Part shown: piece after piece, positions 15,290 through 26,500 of the stretch
Numbering within the stretch: position 1 is the first letter of the stretch
Layout of the letters: every line of letters begins with the position of its first letter
Source: Lepisosteus oculatus
Taxonomy: Eukaryota; Chordata; Actinopteri; Semionotiformes; Lepisosteidae
Direction: 5' to 3'
NCBI RefSeq assembly: GCF_040954835.1
Contig: NC_090704.1
Span: 38,258,979-38,322,978 of the forward strand
Length of the DNA: 64,000 bases
Program-made: the position numbers and the translations under genes
The notes under the pieces: model-generated
Databases searched by the model: none
Told to the model about the DNA's origin: nothing
Seen by the model: only the letters and a program-made list of their open reading frames with translations

Positions 15290-15930
15290 GATTCCTTTCA
15301 AACTGTTGATCACAACATCTTAAATGTGTTAAAAAATTGAATTTGCAATACTGAGACTGTTCTCTCTCCATCTAAATCTTATTTGCACAATACAACACAG
15401 TTTGTATCACTTAGTCATTGTACTTTTGGAACAAAAGCTCTTGGTACTGGTGTGTCCCAGAGTCTATATTAGGTCCTCTCTTGTTTACCACCCATGTTGC
15501 TCTGAGGTCAAATACTTCAGAAACATAGCATTGTACATCATATCTATGCTGACCCACTCAGATTTACTTAATGAGCTAAATAAATTGTGCTTAAAAAAGC
15601 TGCTCAAGTCCTGACAAAATTTAAATCAGGATCTCAATTCACTACTCTGTTGCAATCCCTTTACTGGTTACAGAGCAGCTTTAAAGATCTTACATTTTTT
15701 TAAACATACAAAGCTTTACATAACCTTGGTCCACTGTATTTGAGAAACCTTCTGCAACCATATATTTCCTATTTTGTGCCCTGTGTCCACGAGGTGCAGG
15801 TATATTGTTTGTGTCACAAACAGGCTTGAAAATTACGGGTGACTCAGCTTTTGTTGTCTGAATTCTTTGTCCGTATCCGACACAAACTCTTGAGTCTGTA
15901 AATAGTCCTACAGCTCTTCTGAAGTCTTAC
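15290..15930 (+). repeat. L2-like LINE reverse-transcriptase fragment, degenerate
   Basis: At about 15450-15490 the sequence still encodes a decayed form of the reverse transcriptase motif GVPQGSILGPLLF. Near 15640-15760 come traces of the downstream L2 phrase LQSLYWLQ and a KALH-like block. Numerous stops and frameshifts interrupt it. It sits in rab40b intron 1 and is a dead retrotransposon piece. Confidence 0.6.
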
Positions 15931-16457
15931 TGTTATGCACGCCGAAGTATTTTCCATCCTAAAATACTGTTCACTCTTTCGATATTTTCTGGTGATGTCT
16001 GCATGATTACTCTATAAAAAATGTTGTTTAAGGTAAAATGAGTATTATTTTATAACTCGGCTGCCACACCTGTAATCCATGACATACATCAATGTACAGT
16101 ACGTGTGCGTTATCGGTAGGGGGGCTGAAATACAAAAAATGTACCAGGCAAATACTTTAGGCGCTTTCAAGCTGTTTACGTCTGTTCAATCACCTACAAT
16201 TTTTGCATTCGAAACATCACAACCTACAGAAAGTGTCACAATGTAACCAGCAACAAACTACGCGTCGGCGTACAGCCTAACTTCAAGATTTTGTTGTGTT
16301 CACTGTACTTTCATTCCGTAATGTGCGCTGATTCAATTTAAAAAAAAAACATCATACAATAATTTCGGCATAATATTTTATTTAAGAAAGTGAATATAAC
16401 CCAAAAAGATTACATTAAGCCCCGGAGCCCTTGATTTCCAAGTTCAGTCACACTTAC

Positions 16458-16599
16458 CCATGTTGTATCCATAAGGAGACTCGCTGGCTCCGTCCTGTAA
16501 ACTCGCCAAGATTTCTCCTTTTCCGACGTCGCTGTCTCCGACCAGCAGAAACTTGAGCAGAAAGTCGTAAGCCCTTGCGGGACTACCCTTGTTGGTCAT
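16458..16599 (-). CDS. rab40b: RAB40B-like small GTPase, first coding exon (partial gene)
   Basis: On the minus strand the ATG at 16599 opens 47 codons plus one base, ending at a strong donor (ATGG then gtaagtg) at 16458/16457. The peptide runs [37 protein letters not shown], then [15 protein letters not shown] is the P-loop that binds GTP phosphates, and [10 protein letters not shown] with ESPYG is the RAB40 signature. RAB40B fits better than RAB40C because of RAYDFLLKF and [12 protein letters not shown]40 proteins carry a C-terminal SOCS box and act as substrate receptors for Cullin5 ubiquitin ligases; that part is off the left edge. The start is supported by the family N-terminus length. 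Which paralogue it is remains an inference from one exon. Confidence 0.88.
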
Positions 16600-17570
16600 C
16601 CTCCTGGCATATCACCTCCAATGTCCCATAATGGAACAAACGCAACCTGCTGGTTCACTTCGCTTCGCTGTGAATTTTTCCCCACGGACGTTGTGTGGCA
16701 AAGATGTCACTGAACAAGTTTTCACACGCGCGTCAGTGTCATTGTTCCAGAAACTTTTTTTTCCAGATCCCTAACGAATACCACTTTCTCACACCTTATT
16801 AATTTTTTCCCCGAAACAAAAGACCTCCTTCACCGCATTACACCTAGAAAATACTTCATGCTACTTATTGAAAACAAGGCAATTCCGACGTCTCCTTCTG
16901 GAGTAGCTTAGCTCTCATTCACAGTGACGCTGATATAGTCCGTTTAATCACCCTAGCAGTAGAAGTATGGCAATACCACCCAAAATTAAAATGCCATTTA
17001 GAAAAATTGGGAAAACAGCATCAACGTCAAATTTAATGCAATAAATTAAACTCGGTGATAACTCAGTCGAACACATAAAATATGCAAAGTCCTTATTACG
17101 AGAACATCCAGACCGTCAATGATTAACTGTATTTGCAATTATATTTTAATTATGTCAGCTGAAACCTTAGCCAGCAAAAGTCAATGTCCGTTGTCTCACA
17201 GTCCTATGCTTTAATAACTGCATCGCAAGTTACCTGAGAATTTAAAACTTCACCATGACCGAGTTCTCTGTTATCGCGAGCGAAAGGGTATAACAATGTC
17301 ATTTCGAAAAACATCTTTTCTCGGATTGCAAACGACACTGCTCTTGGTTCATGCGTTGCTTCTGTCTGGATCCACCACTAGTATACTTCACTAGCCTGTC
17401 TGTAGTCCTGCCCATGTACTCTCTAATTCGTTCTTCTGCTGAGTTGCTAGGGTATCTCCTCTACATCATTGGATAAGATACACGTTTGTCAAATTCAGCA
17501 ATGCCCGCAGGACATCCTTGTAGGGCGGAGCTCAAGTGGCAGAGTTTGCAAAGGGGGCGGGGTGCTATTT
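16600..17570 (-). promoter_or_regulatory. rab40b: probable rab40b 5' UTR and promoter region
   Basis: Upstream of the rab40b start, the sequence is richer in CpG than the surrounding introns. It carries two GC boxes near 17522-17562 (gggcgg and gggggcgggg) and an inverted CCAAT motif (attgg) near 17470. These fit an Sp1-type, TATA-less vertebrate promoter reading leftward. The transcription start cannot be placed from sequence alone. Confidence 0.45.
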
Positions 17571-18460
17571 GTTATTGTTTACCACTATTTGACAGACGCA
17601 CGCGTAGCCAGAGAAGCATTTAATGTAATTATCCTGATTTGCAATGCTAATAAAGTAACATATGTAATACATTCACAGAGACTGTAAAAATACGTATTCA
17701 CAAAATGGCCAGGAGTTTAAAATAACTACTAGACCCTATTACAAATCTGTTCACGCTAATACCTGCTAATATAGTATTAACTACTAATAACAATACTGAG
17801 AGGACTGTCCATGTGAAGTATTGTTAGAAATTGTCACCGGCCTTTCATTGATACTGTGCTGGATGAAGGCGTCCTCAAGATTTTACAATCTGTTGTCTTC
17901 AACTGTTCGCATCCAAACATACTATATAGAATACGCAAGAAAGCAGGTTTGGTGCTGTGTACACCACTGTACTTGTATACGTGATAGCTTATACAGTACG
18001 TATTGGCCGATATAAAAGGCACAGGTAAGAAACTGAAGGATTAAGCAGCATCACTAAAGACCTGTGGAGAAGTACAGATGGATGTTAAGCCGCTACTGTA
18101 ATATTAGAGACTAACCGTTCGATTCGCTGGATGATATTTGGACGGTGGATGGCAGTTATGTAAGGGAAAGCAGTTGTCTCATCCACTGTATATTGTGTAA
18201 TTCCAAGATCCTGTTACATGCAAACAAGGCAGAGTAGCGGAGATAACGCAGATACAACAGAGCAGGAATGTGAATGCCTTTCAACTTTGTTTATATTTTA
18301 TATGTATTATATATTATTTTTTTCAAATATTTAATGGAAAGATTAATTTTAAAGAAACTCGTTTTAAACATATGCATCTGACAACTGAACCACATAAAAA
18401 ACGTTTGCAGCAAGAGCTGTCCATTTGACCTATCTAGTTTTTTGGCTGATATTAGCGTAT
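17571..18460. other. intergenic, no feature seen
   Basis: AT-rich sequence between the rab40b promoter region and the second 5S SINE. I see only short chance open frames and no exon with a credible splice context. Confidence 0.4.
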
Positions 18461-18952
18461 CAGCAGCCATATCACCCTGCAGCTCACAACTGGCAACCCA
18501 CTGAAGCTAAGCAGGTGTGAGTCTGGTCAGTACCTGGATGGGAGACCTGGGAAAATCTAAGGTTGCTGCTGGAAGAGGTGTTGGTGGTGCCAGCAGGGGG
18601 CGCCCTGCTGGCGCAGGGGGCGCTCACCCTGCTGTCCATGTGGGTCCTAATGCCTCAGTATAGTGACAGGGACACTATACTGTAAACAGGTGCTGTCCTT
18701 TGGATGAGATGTGAAACTCTGAGAGTTTAACCCTGGTGTCCTGGCCAAATTTCCCATTGGTCCTTATATGGCCTCCTAATAATCCCCCTCTATGAATTAG
18801 CTACGTTACTCTGCTCTCCTCTAATAGCTAATGGTGAGCTGTTGCATCATCCAGGTGGATTGGTGGTGGAAGGGAGTCCCCATTACCTCTGGACACTTTG
18901 AGGGGAGTGTCCAGAAAAGCACTATACTGTATAAGTGTAAGCAATTATTATT
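18461..18952 (+). repeat. 5S rRNA-derived SINE (SINE3-like), copy 2
   Basis: Same family and strand as the copy at 8858-9367. It has the 5S-like head with gaagctaagcagg and tacctggatgggagac, the same body blocks (ttcccattgg, cctcctaataatccccctct) and the same aagcactat-type tail followed by attattatt. It contains a small internal expansion of the gcgcagggggcgc block near 18595-18625 that copy 1 lacks, and it has several small deletions in the 3' half. Confidence 0.85.
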
Positions 18953-18959
18953 AATGAAA

Positions 18960-19170
18960 CCATGAGGTTTCTTGAAGCATCCCATGGGGTCAGCTTTAAC
19001 AACACAACTGAGTAGTTTGTTCCAGATTTCTACAAATGAAAAGAAATACTGTCTACCAAATGGCAGGACTGCTATTTGAGTGAGACTAAATTTCACTGAT
19101 CTGCATTGTCAGTGAATCCCTGTCGGACACAATGTGATACTGGAACTATGAGGTAGCAGAACTTTGAACA
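18960..19170 (-). repeat. LINE-like 3' tail fragment, minus strand
   Basis: Read on the minus strand, the block resembles a common fish retroelement 3' region: a tctggaacaaactac phrase, then gttgttaaagctgac, then a ttcaagaaacctcatg phrase. Related copies lie at about 20280-20480 and 22150-22450 on the plus strand. No coding capacity remains. Confidence 0.45.
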
Positions 19171-20280
19171 GTGGTCTTATAGACTATGATTATCACTAGC
19201 TTTGGTCTCCTAAAGCTATTTCAGATAAACGAGTCTAGAAATATGGTCAATTTTGGCTTCTGAAACTATATACAGTATTTGGTTTATAATGACCAAACAT
19301 GAAAAAGCAGTCAACCAGGAGTCAGTACGGATCCCATTTTTAAAGAAAAATGCAACCAATAATTCACAAAACTCAATTATATCAAGCATATCTTCTTTGA
19401 CAGTTAGGGTTAGGAAACTCATTATTTTTAATTTTTAACAAAATTATTTTTGTTTGGTAATTTCATGTTGCTCAAACTTGGTTCCAATTTATTCAGTCAG
19501 ATTACAGTTTTTCAACCATTTTTTTGCCATCAATATCTAGGTATTGCAACTGCTGCAGCTAGTGATAGTAGTGTGTTAAAAATAATTTTTATTGTCAGAA
19601 AAAGGAATACTCTCTCATTTCAAGACTGTGGGGAATGAGACAAAATGAGAAAAATGAAACTGTGGGGTTGAACAAAATTCTTTCCCAGAGATTCAAGTGA
19701 CAGCACTACCTCCTGTCTGCCAACAAGGTTGCAATATTTTCTTGACCAGACATTTGATATTTAGAATGTGTATTCTTCAAACCTGTAAGCAGAGCTTAAC
19801 TCTTGTAAACTTTAGCCGGTTTTCATTGCTCCTTAAATAGGTTTTTTTTTAATCAGCTGCGAATTTAACAAGCTTGCTACGCCAGAGTACAGATATTTGA
19901 TATAAATTACGAGGAACAATGGCTCTATCAAATGTTCTGCTGTTTGTTACCTGAGTCAGAGCTCTCATCTATAATCACATTTCCGCACTTTAATATATCA
20001 GATTCCTACAGGGTTCTATTTGAGATTTCATTTTTAAGGCTTTCTGTGCAATTTGACTAAGGGCAGCAAGATTAATTTTTGGCTTAAAAGGAATGTCCTT
20101 TGAAGACAGATTAAAGAGACTGAATCCCTTTCTTTTCTCTTTTGGATTAAAGAAGACTAAGAGAAGACTTGATACAACGATTTCATTACTCAAAATCGAA
20201 AGGCAAAGTAAACCCAGAGGACCTGTTTCTTCAAAATCAGTCCTGAGAGGTTGATTCTTAAGAATCAACAGTGAAAGTTG
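19171..20280. other. intergenic, no feature seen
   Basis: AT-rich intergenic sequence. Open frames of 60-90 codons occur on both strands but show no family resemblance and lack splice or start context. Confidence 0.4.
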
Positions 20281-20480
20281 GAATTTGAGACATAAGTGGA
20301 GAGCAGGAGGGTCTGCATTTCAGAATGAAAACAGGAATGTCTGGAACAAGCTGTTCTGCCATGTTGTTGAATTAGATTCCCTGGATTTCTTCAGGACAGG
20401 AACATGGCCCTTGGATAATTAAGATACTAGTATCATCCAATCTCCCCGTTTGCTTATTGGATCAGGTTTATAAAACTACT
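20280..20480 (+). repeat. LINE-like 3' tail fragment, plus strand
   Basis: The phrases tctggaacaagctgttctgc, catgttgttgaa and a following ggatttcttcaggac block match the same retroelement tail seen at 18960-19170 and 22150-22450. The copy is diverged and non-coding. Confidence 0.4.
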
Positions 20481-20584
20481 TGATCTTATAGTTTTGCTAC
20501 ATAGGTTTTGTCCTGTAAATGTATTACAATATATTGTCCTGCAAAAACATCTTTGCCAGTTTTACAAATTTTGACCTCCACACC

Positions 20585-20862
20585 ACATCTACAGTGGTGG
20601 CACTGTGGCTAGGGATCTGCGCCTGTGGTTGGAACATTGCTGGTTCAAATCCTGTGGCTGGTAGATAAATCCTACTCTGTTGGGCCCCTGAGCAAAGGCC
20701 TTAACCCCAACTGCTCCAGGGGTGCTGTATCAATGGCTGCCCCTGCACTCTGACCCCAAGCTTCTCTCCCTGTCTGTGTCTCATGGAGAGCAAGCTGGGG
20801 TATGTAAAAAGACAAATTCCTAATGCAAGAAATTGTATATGGCTAATAAAGTTATCCTATTT
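20585..20862 (+). repeat. tRNA-derived SINE, plus strand
   Basis: The head has an A-box-like tggctagggatctg and a canonical B box ggttcaaatcc at about 20641-20651, spaced as in a tRNA. The body contains gcccctgagcaaaggcctta, a block shared by many fish SINEs. The 3' end reads ggctaataaagttatcc. This is an RNA polymerase III-type SINE, close to full length. Confidence 0.75.
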
Positions 20863-22149
20863 ACCTTTTTTGTGGGATTTGCATTGAAAGGGGAATTTGG
20901 TAACTAAGATAAAAGCCCTTCCCTAAAAACATAGGGTGGTATAATCTCCTTGCTTCTAGGGGCCACAAAGGCCATGTATACTTTGTTTTCTAAATACAAT
21001 CTTATTATTCATACAATTATCATAAGGTTCAGATTTGATTAATGTACATTGAAATCTACAAGTTTAGTACAGGTTGGTTTGAATCAATGTCTCAGTTTTG
21101 ACCCCTTTTTTTTGTACCTGTTCATACTGGACGGCATTTCCCATCTGTTGCTTTTTTGTAATTAACTTGTATCTAAAATTATTTCCAAACAGTGGGCCAT
21201 GTTCTAGATTTCCATGAAGTTGCTTGGTCATGAGCAATTTCCAAGTGGTCAATAACTTCTGATGCCTAACCCAAGCATTTTATGTAAAGCAAGACTTTTC
21301 TATGCATTAAAACATACTCTAAGTCTATACAGTAAGGAGAAGTTTTGGGAAGCCTAAGGAAACCTTTCTGATCACTATGAAGAAAATGTACTGTACAGTA
21401 TATCTGTTGTCAAGATCAACATTATGTGCTCACTTTTTTTCACTTCACTGAAGTTCAGTATTAGCTCGGTTGCAAATTTACTGCTATGCACCACACATAT
21501 TTCTTTATAGATACAGTAGTTTTACTTTAATGTAAAGAATAGTAATACACCTTTGGCAGGCCAGCACGTGGTCTCCAGCAGTAGCAGGGTGATTTTTATT
21601 CCTTCACAAACTCAGAAGGAACTTAAATCAACGCACTCCCGCCACCTTGTGTTTTAACTTGGTTACTACAATTTAAGTCACTACTCACAATGCTTGTCAA
21701 GTATTTCATAAAATTACAATCACCCATTTTCATATTTTTTGAAAATAGGACATCCATGCAGACGTGCAAGAATATCTAGACCTAGCCTGAAGTTTTTTAC
21801 TCAAACAAAAATGTGTCCAAATTTGACCTTAAAAGGAATAACTTTGTATCAATACTAATTACAGAACTACAGAAATATTATTTTTAAGAACTTGTGTGAA
21901 ACTCAAAACTGAAGTCCGTTTACTGTAGTGACCTTACTATGCATTGTGCACAACAATATCAGAGGCTCTTAGTAGATTACAGTGAACTGGAATACAGGAA
22001 AACAAATCTTTAAACACTGATCCTCTGAAAAACAAGAGACAGAGGAGGAAAAAAAATAAAGTCATCTGAGATCCAGGGAAATTTAAGATTTACAAAATGT
22101 GGCAGTCAGATCTGTTGTCATCATGTTCAAAGAATTTGCAATTGCACCA
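20863..22149. other. intergenic, no feature seen
   Basis: AT-rich sequence between two repeats. I see no exon, RNA gene or clear mobile element. Confidence 0.4.
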
Positions 22150-22450
22150 CTGGGAGAATTAAAGGGAGAAATCCAACCTTTTTACAGCAGTGTGGTCAAG
22201 AGATTCCTTACAATTTCCAGACAATCAGGAACATAAGTCCCTAAAGGAAGGATGAGGTTTGGATGCTTACACTCAAGCTAGGTCAGTGACATGTTATGAG
22301 AAATGGAGGTGCTGTTTTACACAAAGTCTTGTGGGAGTCTAAAACGAACAACCCAGCCATGTTCTTGAAGCTGATACTTTGGCTACTTGGCTGGATCATT
22401 TAGCTACTGGCAACTAAATGAATAAGATAGGCCAAATGGCCTCTTGTGTA
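22150..22450 (+). repeat. LINE-like 3' tail, better preserved copy
   Basis: Contains ttttacacaaagtcttgtgg, gagtctaaaacgaacaaccc, catgttcttgaagctgatac, and a terminal taggccaaatggcctcttgt phrase. These follow the order of a common fish non-LTR 3' end in which the last phrase normally reads gggctgaatggcctcc. It is non-coding and diverged. Confidence 0.5.
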
Positions 22451-22585
22451 ACGATTTTTTACTGTAAATTCTTTTCAGACAATATGAAGTAGGATGCAGT
22501 CCAATCTTTCAGTTTTTATTGCCTGCCCTGTTACACGCACTGTGCCTCTTGTGCCAGTTCCCATTAGAACTGCTTGTAGTAATAA

Positions 22586-22632
22586 AAAGTGTTTAAAAAC
22601 AGAGTAGTATACACTCTGTTTTTAAACACTTT
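22586..22632. repeat. perfect 20-bp inverted repeat with 7-bp spacer
   Basis: The left arm 22586-22605 (aaagtgtttaaaaacagagt) is the exact reverse complement of 22613-22632, separated by agtatac. It can form a 20-bp hairpin. It lies in the intergenic region 0.7 kb downstream of the cox11 stop codon. I cannot tell whether it is a MITE relic or a chance fold-back. Confidence 0.85.
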
Positions 22633-23209
22633 CTACGTCCTGGCAAACAGTTGTGAAAGGTGGATTTGTTATACAGCTAATATTGGGCACAAAATGAATT
22701 TAATGAGCTGTAAGCCTCATTTGAGCATTAGCAATGAGGCAGATCTTTTTCCTATTCCTTTACATTTCAAAATTAATGGGACTATTGTTTTTACTTTTGA
22801 TAAAAATATTTGTGAAAAAAAAATTCCAATGTTTGTAATCCATTTAAATTAAGAAGAGAATAAACATAAAATATACAGATGTGTTGCATTACTAAAGGGT
22901 CTTGTAGGATGAGGTCATGAATAATTTTAAGTCGAGCTAATGGAATATATCATAGCCATTGGGTGTGTTGTGTTCATCAAAGTTATAAATACATGGAAAG
23001 CCTGGCAGCGTACCCTGGGGCCAAGTGACTGTAATTATTTGCAACTCGTAATTCCATAACTGTTCTGAAAAAGTTTCTAATAAAAAAGACACTGATATTT
23101 CAACAATCCATGTAAACCGAAAGTCTTGAGCTGAGTTTTAACCTTGCACAATAGCTAAAAAAAATATACACCAAAATGTTACAATCCTCCCTTTAATTTT
23201 GTTAAAATG

Positions 23210-23215
23210 TTTATT
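23210..23215 (-). terminator. cox11: cox11 polyadenylation signal
   Basis: The minus strand reads AATAAA here, about 120 bases past the cox11 stop codon at 23334. It is the first canonical signal in the expected position, giving a short 3' UTR. Confidence 0.6.
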
Positions 23216-23333
23216 TCAATACATTACCCATTATTTTACAAAACAATTTAACCCACTTGCAATTTTGGTAAGCAGCCTTTGAGTTAGTGGAAAAGTCTTC
23301 ATACAGAAGGTTCCTCTATATAGCATTTCCGTA

Positions 23334-23522
23334 TCAGCCTTGACTGTAGCCAGGAAGGGGCAACTTTTGTCCTTCCTTTGCTTCGAAGAATGTGTAAGAG
23401 AGGGTGATTGTTTTCACTCGAGCCATCCTGGGGTCTTCATCAAATTCGGGGTCAATGTAGAAAAATACAGGCATGTCCACCTCCTCATTGGGATTTAACC
23501 TCTGCTCCTCAAAGCAAAAGCA
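23334..23522 (-). CDS. cox11: cox11 coding exon 4 (copper site, C-terminus)
   Basis: 62 codons and a TGA stop. It begins with [11 protein letters not shown], the conserved Cys-x-Cys copper ligand pair, continues [13 protein letters not shown], and ends LPLPGYSQG. The acceptor is tctcccag. The C-terminus is one or two residues longer than in human. Confidence 0.93.
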   Translation of the reverse strand, partial: CFCFEEQRLNPNEEVDMPVFFYIDPEFDEDPRMARVKTITLSYTFFEAKEGQKLPLPGYSQG

Positions 23523-26500
23523 CTGGGAGAGAACAGAAACATCTTCAGACTTAATGGTCTACATTACAGCCATTGGTTTCTGTAGGTTTGGACTGCTGCA
23601 TCTCCAAATGCAGTTAGCCTAAACTGTCCTCAAGTAGAATCTTTGTGTTCAGATCAGTTTGGCTCCAGATACAGATTGATCTAGAGTTTGAAGTTGATGC
23701 TAAATTAATTAGAAATTGGTGGAAATACTTGGTAAGCCAGACAATCTAATTAACTGCCTCAGTTTAGGGAACAAACTACTATTGTTCTGAAATGCCACAG
23801 CCTAAGCAGTTCCATATATTGAACGTTTTCCAAAGAAAACTAACTAGTATTGACTTATGACTAGTTAACTTTCCTAAGAGGTTCATTTCTGTTTCCTTAA
23901 ATTTAAATAGTACTCCTCAAAACATTTTAGGGCTCTCAATTATTTATTTAAAAATGTTACTTATTAAGAGTGTAACAGTTGTATAAACAGAAGTGGGCAT
24001 CTTTTTTTCCATAAAAAAGATTTCCTTAATTTTATAATTTTTTCATATTTGGTTAGAAGATGTCAATCAAAATATTACAGTTTATCGTCACCCATTATTT
24101 ATAAATGTAGTTCTGATTTAGGGGCAACATCCTGAATTTCATCTGTTTCAGATTGGAATTGTACTAGAAATGGTAAGAAGAATTCTGTCAGGTGTACTTA
24201 ATAAAAATCCCTTTAAACACAACACACGTGTTGACACAGTTCTTACCAGTTCTGTCAACACTGGAAGGCAGCCTTCATGTTTTTACAAATCTGTACCTGG
24301 ATCTTATTGAAGTACTGGCCAGCTTCAAATGGGACCACATTGTAGGTAGAAATTCCAATGATTGGCTTGTCCGTGGGATTTTTTGCTTTGTAAAATGCCA
24401 GTGCAGTTTCTCCAGGCACAAGCTGAAAATAAATAATTCGAGACATTGACCTTACATTTCAGTTTTAAAGGTACAAAACTAAATATGACAACACAACTAA
24501 ATATGCAGCCACATGTCTAGCCGTTTATGATAATGCAGACTAAATACAAAGCTTTTTTCATTTAGTTAAATGAAAGAAAACAGGAGTAAAGATAAGTAAG
24601 GCTAACCAATAGTATTGCTAACAATAAACAGAACTTATAAAATGGTTTAAAAGGGAACTAAAGGTCCAGTTTCTCAGGCCAGTTATTACATCTCGGTAAC
24701 AAAATAAATTCATTGACGATATAGAAAAAGTTTACAAATTTTGAATTAAGCACAAAATCGTGAACTTTGTGAAAGTACTGTTAGTCGCCATGCGAAACCC
24801 TGGTCTCACCACAGGTGAGAGCAAGAGTTCCCACCAACTGAGACGTGAAGCAGTCCCTTCCTGCTCCCTAGTCACTGTAATGACTAATGTAATGAGATGT
24901 ACAAGCGAATAAGTATAGATTGTGCAGCAGACCTTTCATCACAGAACGTTTCCAGCATGATCAGTATGCAGAGTTAACAAGTAAATTCCATTTATCGGTA
25001 AACTGTCTCAAAGTCAAGGGCAATATTTGTATTGGACTAAAAGAGATATATTCACAAGGCTGCTTGTTTACAATGTAATAGGGCCACAACACGTCACCAG
25101 AGGTTTACACGTCTCGTTCTGAATCGCACAACATGGCACTGCACATACTTGGAAATTGTCTTTTTTGTGATGTAAAGTGGAGGTTTTACAAGTTAATGTC
25201 CGCATTTTTGGTATGAAATACACTCATCAATGCTGATTCTCTCAAACCCCAAAACATAAAAATAGTGTTGCAGTTCCCCTTTAAACTGTCAGTTTCTCCT
25301 CCCATAGACAAGAGTTTGCTTCTTCTACTACACCGACCAGGTCTAATTCTTACATAGATCTCTGTTTGTTGAGGGCGGAAGTTCCACTGCAAGCTGGCGT
25401 GCACATCTGCATTGAAAGTGACTTTGATGACCCTCTCTCTTACAGGCTTCATTGTGGCAACGTGTTCTGTATCATGACCTGCCACTGCTGTCCCTCCAAG
25501 ACCTGAAGCCTGCAAAAAAGGTTTGCACTCACTCACATGATCAATACAACCTCATTTCCCCTGTATGCTTTGAAAGGAATGTTGAGAAAGGAGGGAGATG
25601 TGACTGACTCAAGCATTTCGTTAAAATGATTTAAGTAATTGTTCCTTCAGAAATATTGCGGTATACAAATTTTTAGATGATCAAGATGAATATAGCTCAT
25701 ATTTGCATAGATATTTATAAATACACCTGTTGTAAACAGTTAAATACATCTTTGATTCATCAAAGTGTAGTGAAATATTGGTCTTGGAGGTCCAGTTAGG
25801 CTGCAGGCTTTCAATCCAACTGAGGTCTTAATAAGCTAAATCAGACAGTTACTGGTAACTAATTGAGCAGTCCTACCCAGCTCTGCAGGTGCTACTGCTT
25901 TGAAGATACCTAGAAACCTTGCAGATACAGTCAAGACCAGGATTAACAGACCTGATTTAAACTTATTTTTTACAATGGTTTGTGTAACGGCACAGAAATC
26001 ATTTACAAGGTTTATAAAGATTATAGGAGCCAAATTGTATGCAATTAGACTGCAGCTCAAAAGTACCCAGCTGCAGTTCTTAAAAACATTAATCCTGCAT
26101 ATTTTCTAGGTTTCTTCAAATCATCCATAACTGAAGTCCTTTGAAAAGTGTAAAATTGGTCCAATTACAATAAAATAGCAGCTAAATTAGGTCAGTAAGA
26201 GACAAGGAGGAAAGAAAGCCTAGACCTTAAAATCATCATGAACAGGTCTTGTGTACCCATGATATAGCCTATTCGTTTGAATTTATCCAAGTGCACAGGT
26301 CTATGATCTTCAATTTCCCATATTTTTTTTTGTTCAATATGGCACATTGTCTGTTGTGCAGAAAATGCTGTTATTTAGACATGACTTATATTGACCAAAT
26401 AGCTTATTAAACTAATTTCATGACAGAACATCAGCTTACTATTGTAAATTCAATTTACACAACTAATAAGACGCCCAAAATTGGTATGACGATGTTGTAC

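Larger units (their letters stand above)
1..16457 (-). other. rab40b: rab40b intron 1 (partial), mostly unassigned sequence
   Basis: This block follows the splice donor of the RAB40B-like first coding exon at 16458 and runs to the left edge, so it is read as intron 1. I looked for the next RAB40 exon, which carries the switch I and WDTSGQ region, and did not find it. The first intron must therefore exceed 16 kb. Apart from the SINE and LINE remnants listed separately, it is AT-rich with only short chance open frames. The longest, 119 codons on the minus strand at 2482-2841, has no recognisable domain. Nothing is assigned in 1-5019, 5308-8857, 9368-13628 or 14240-15290. Confidence 0.6.
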
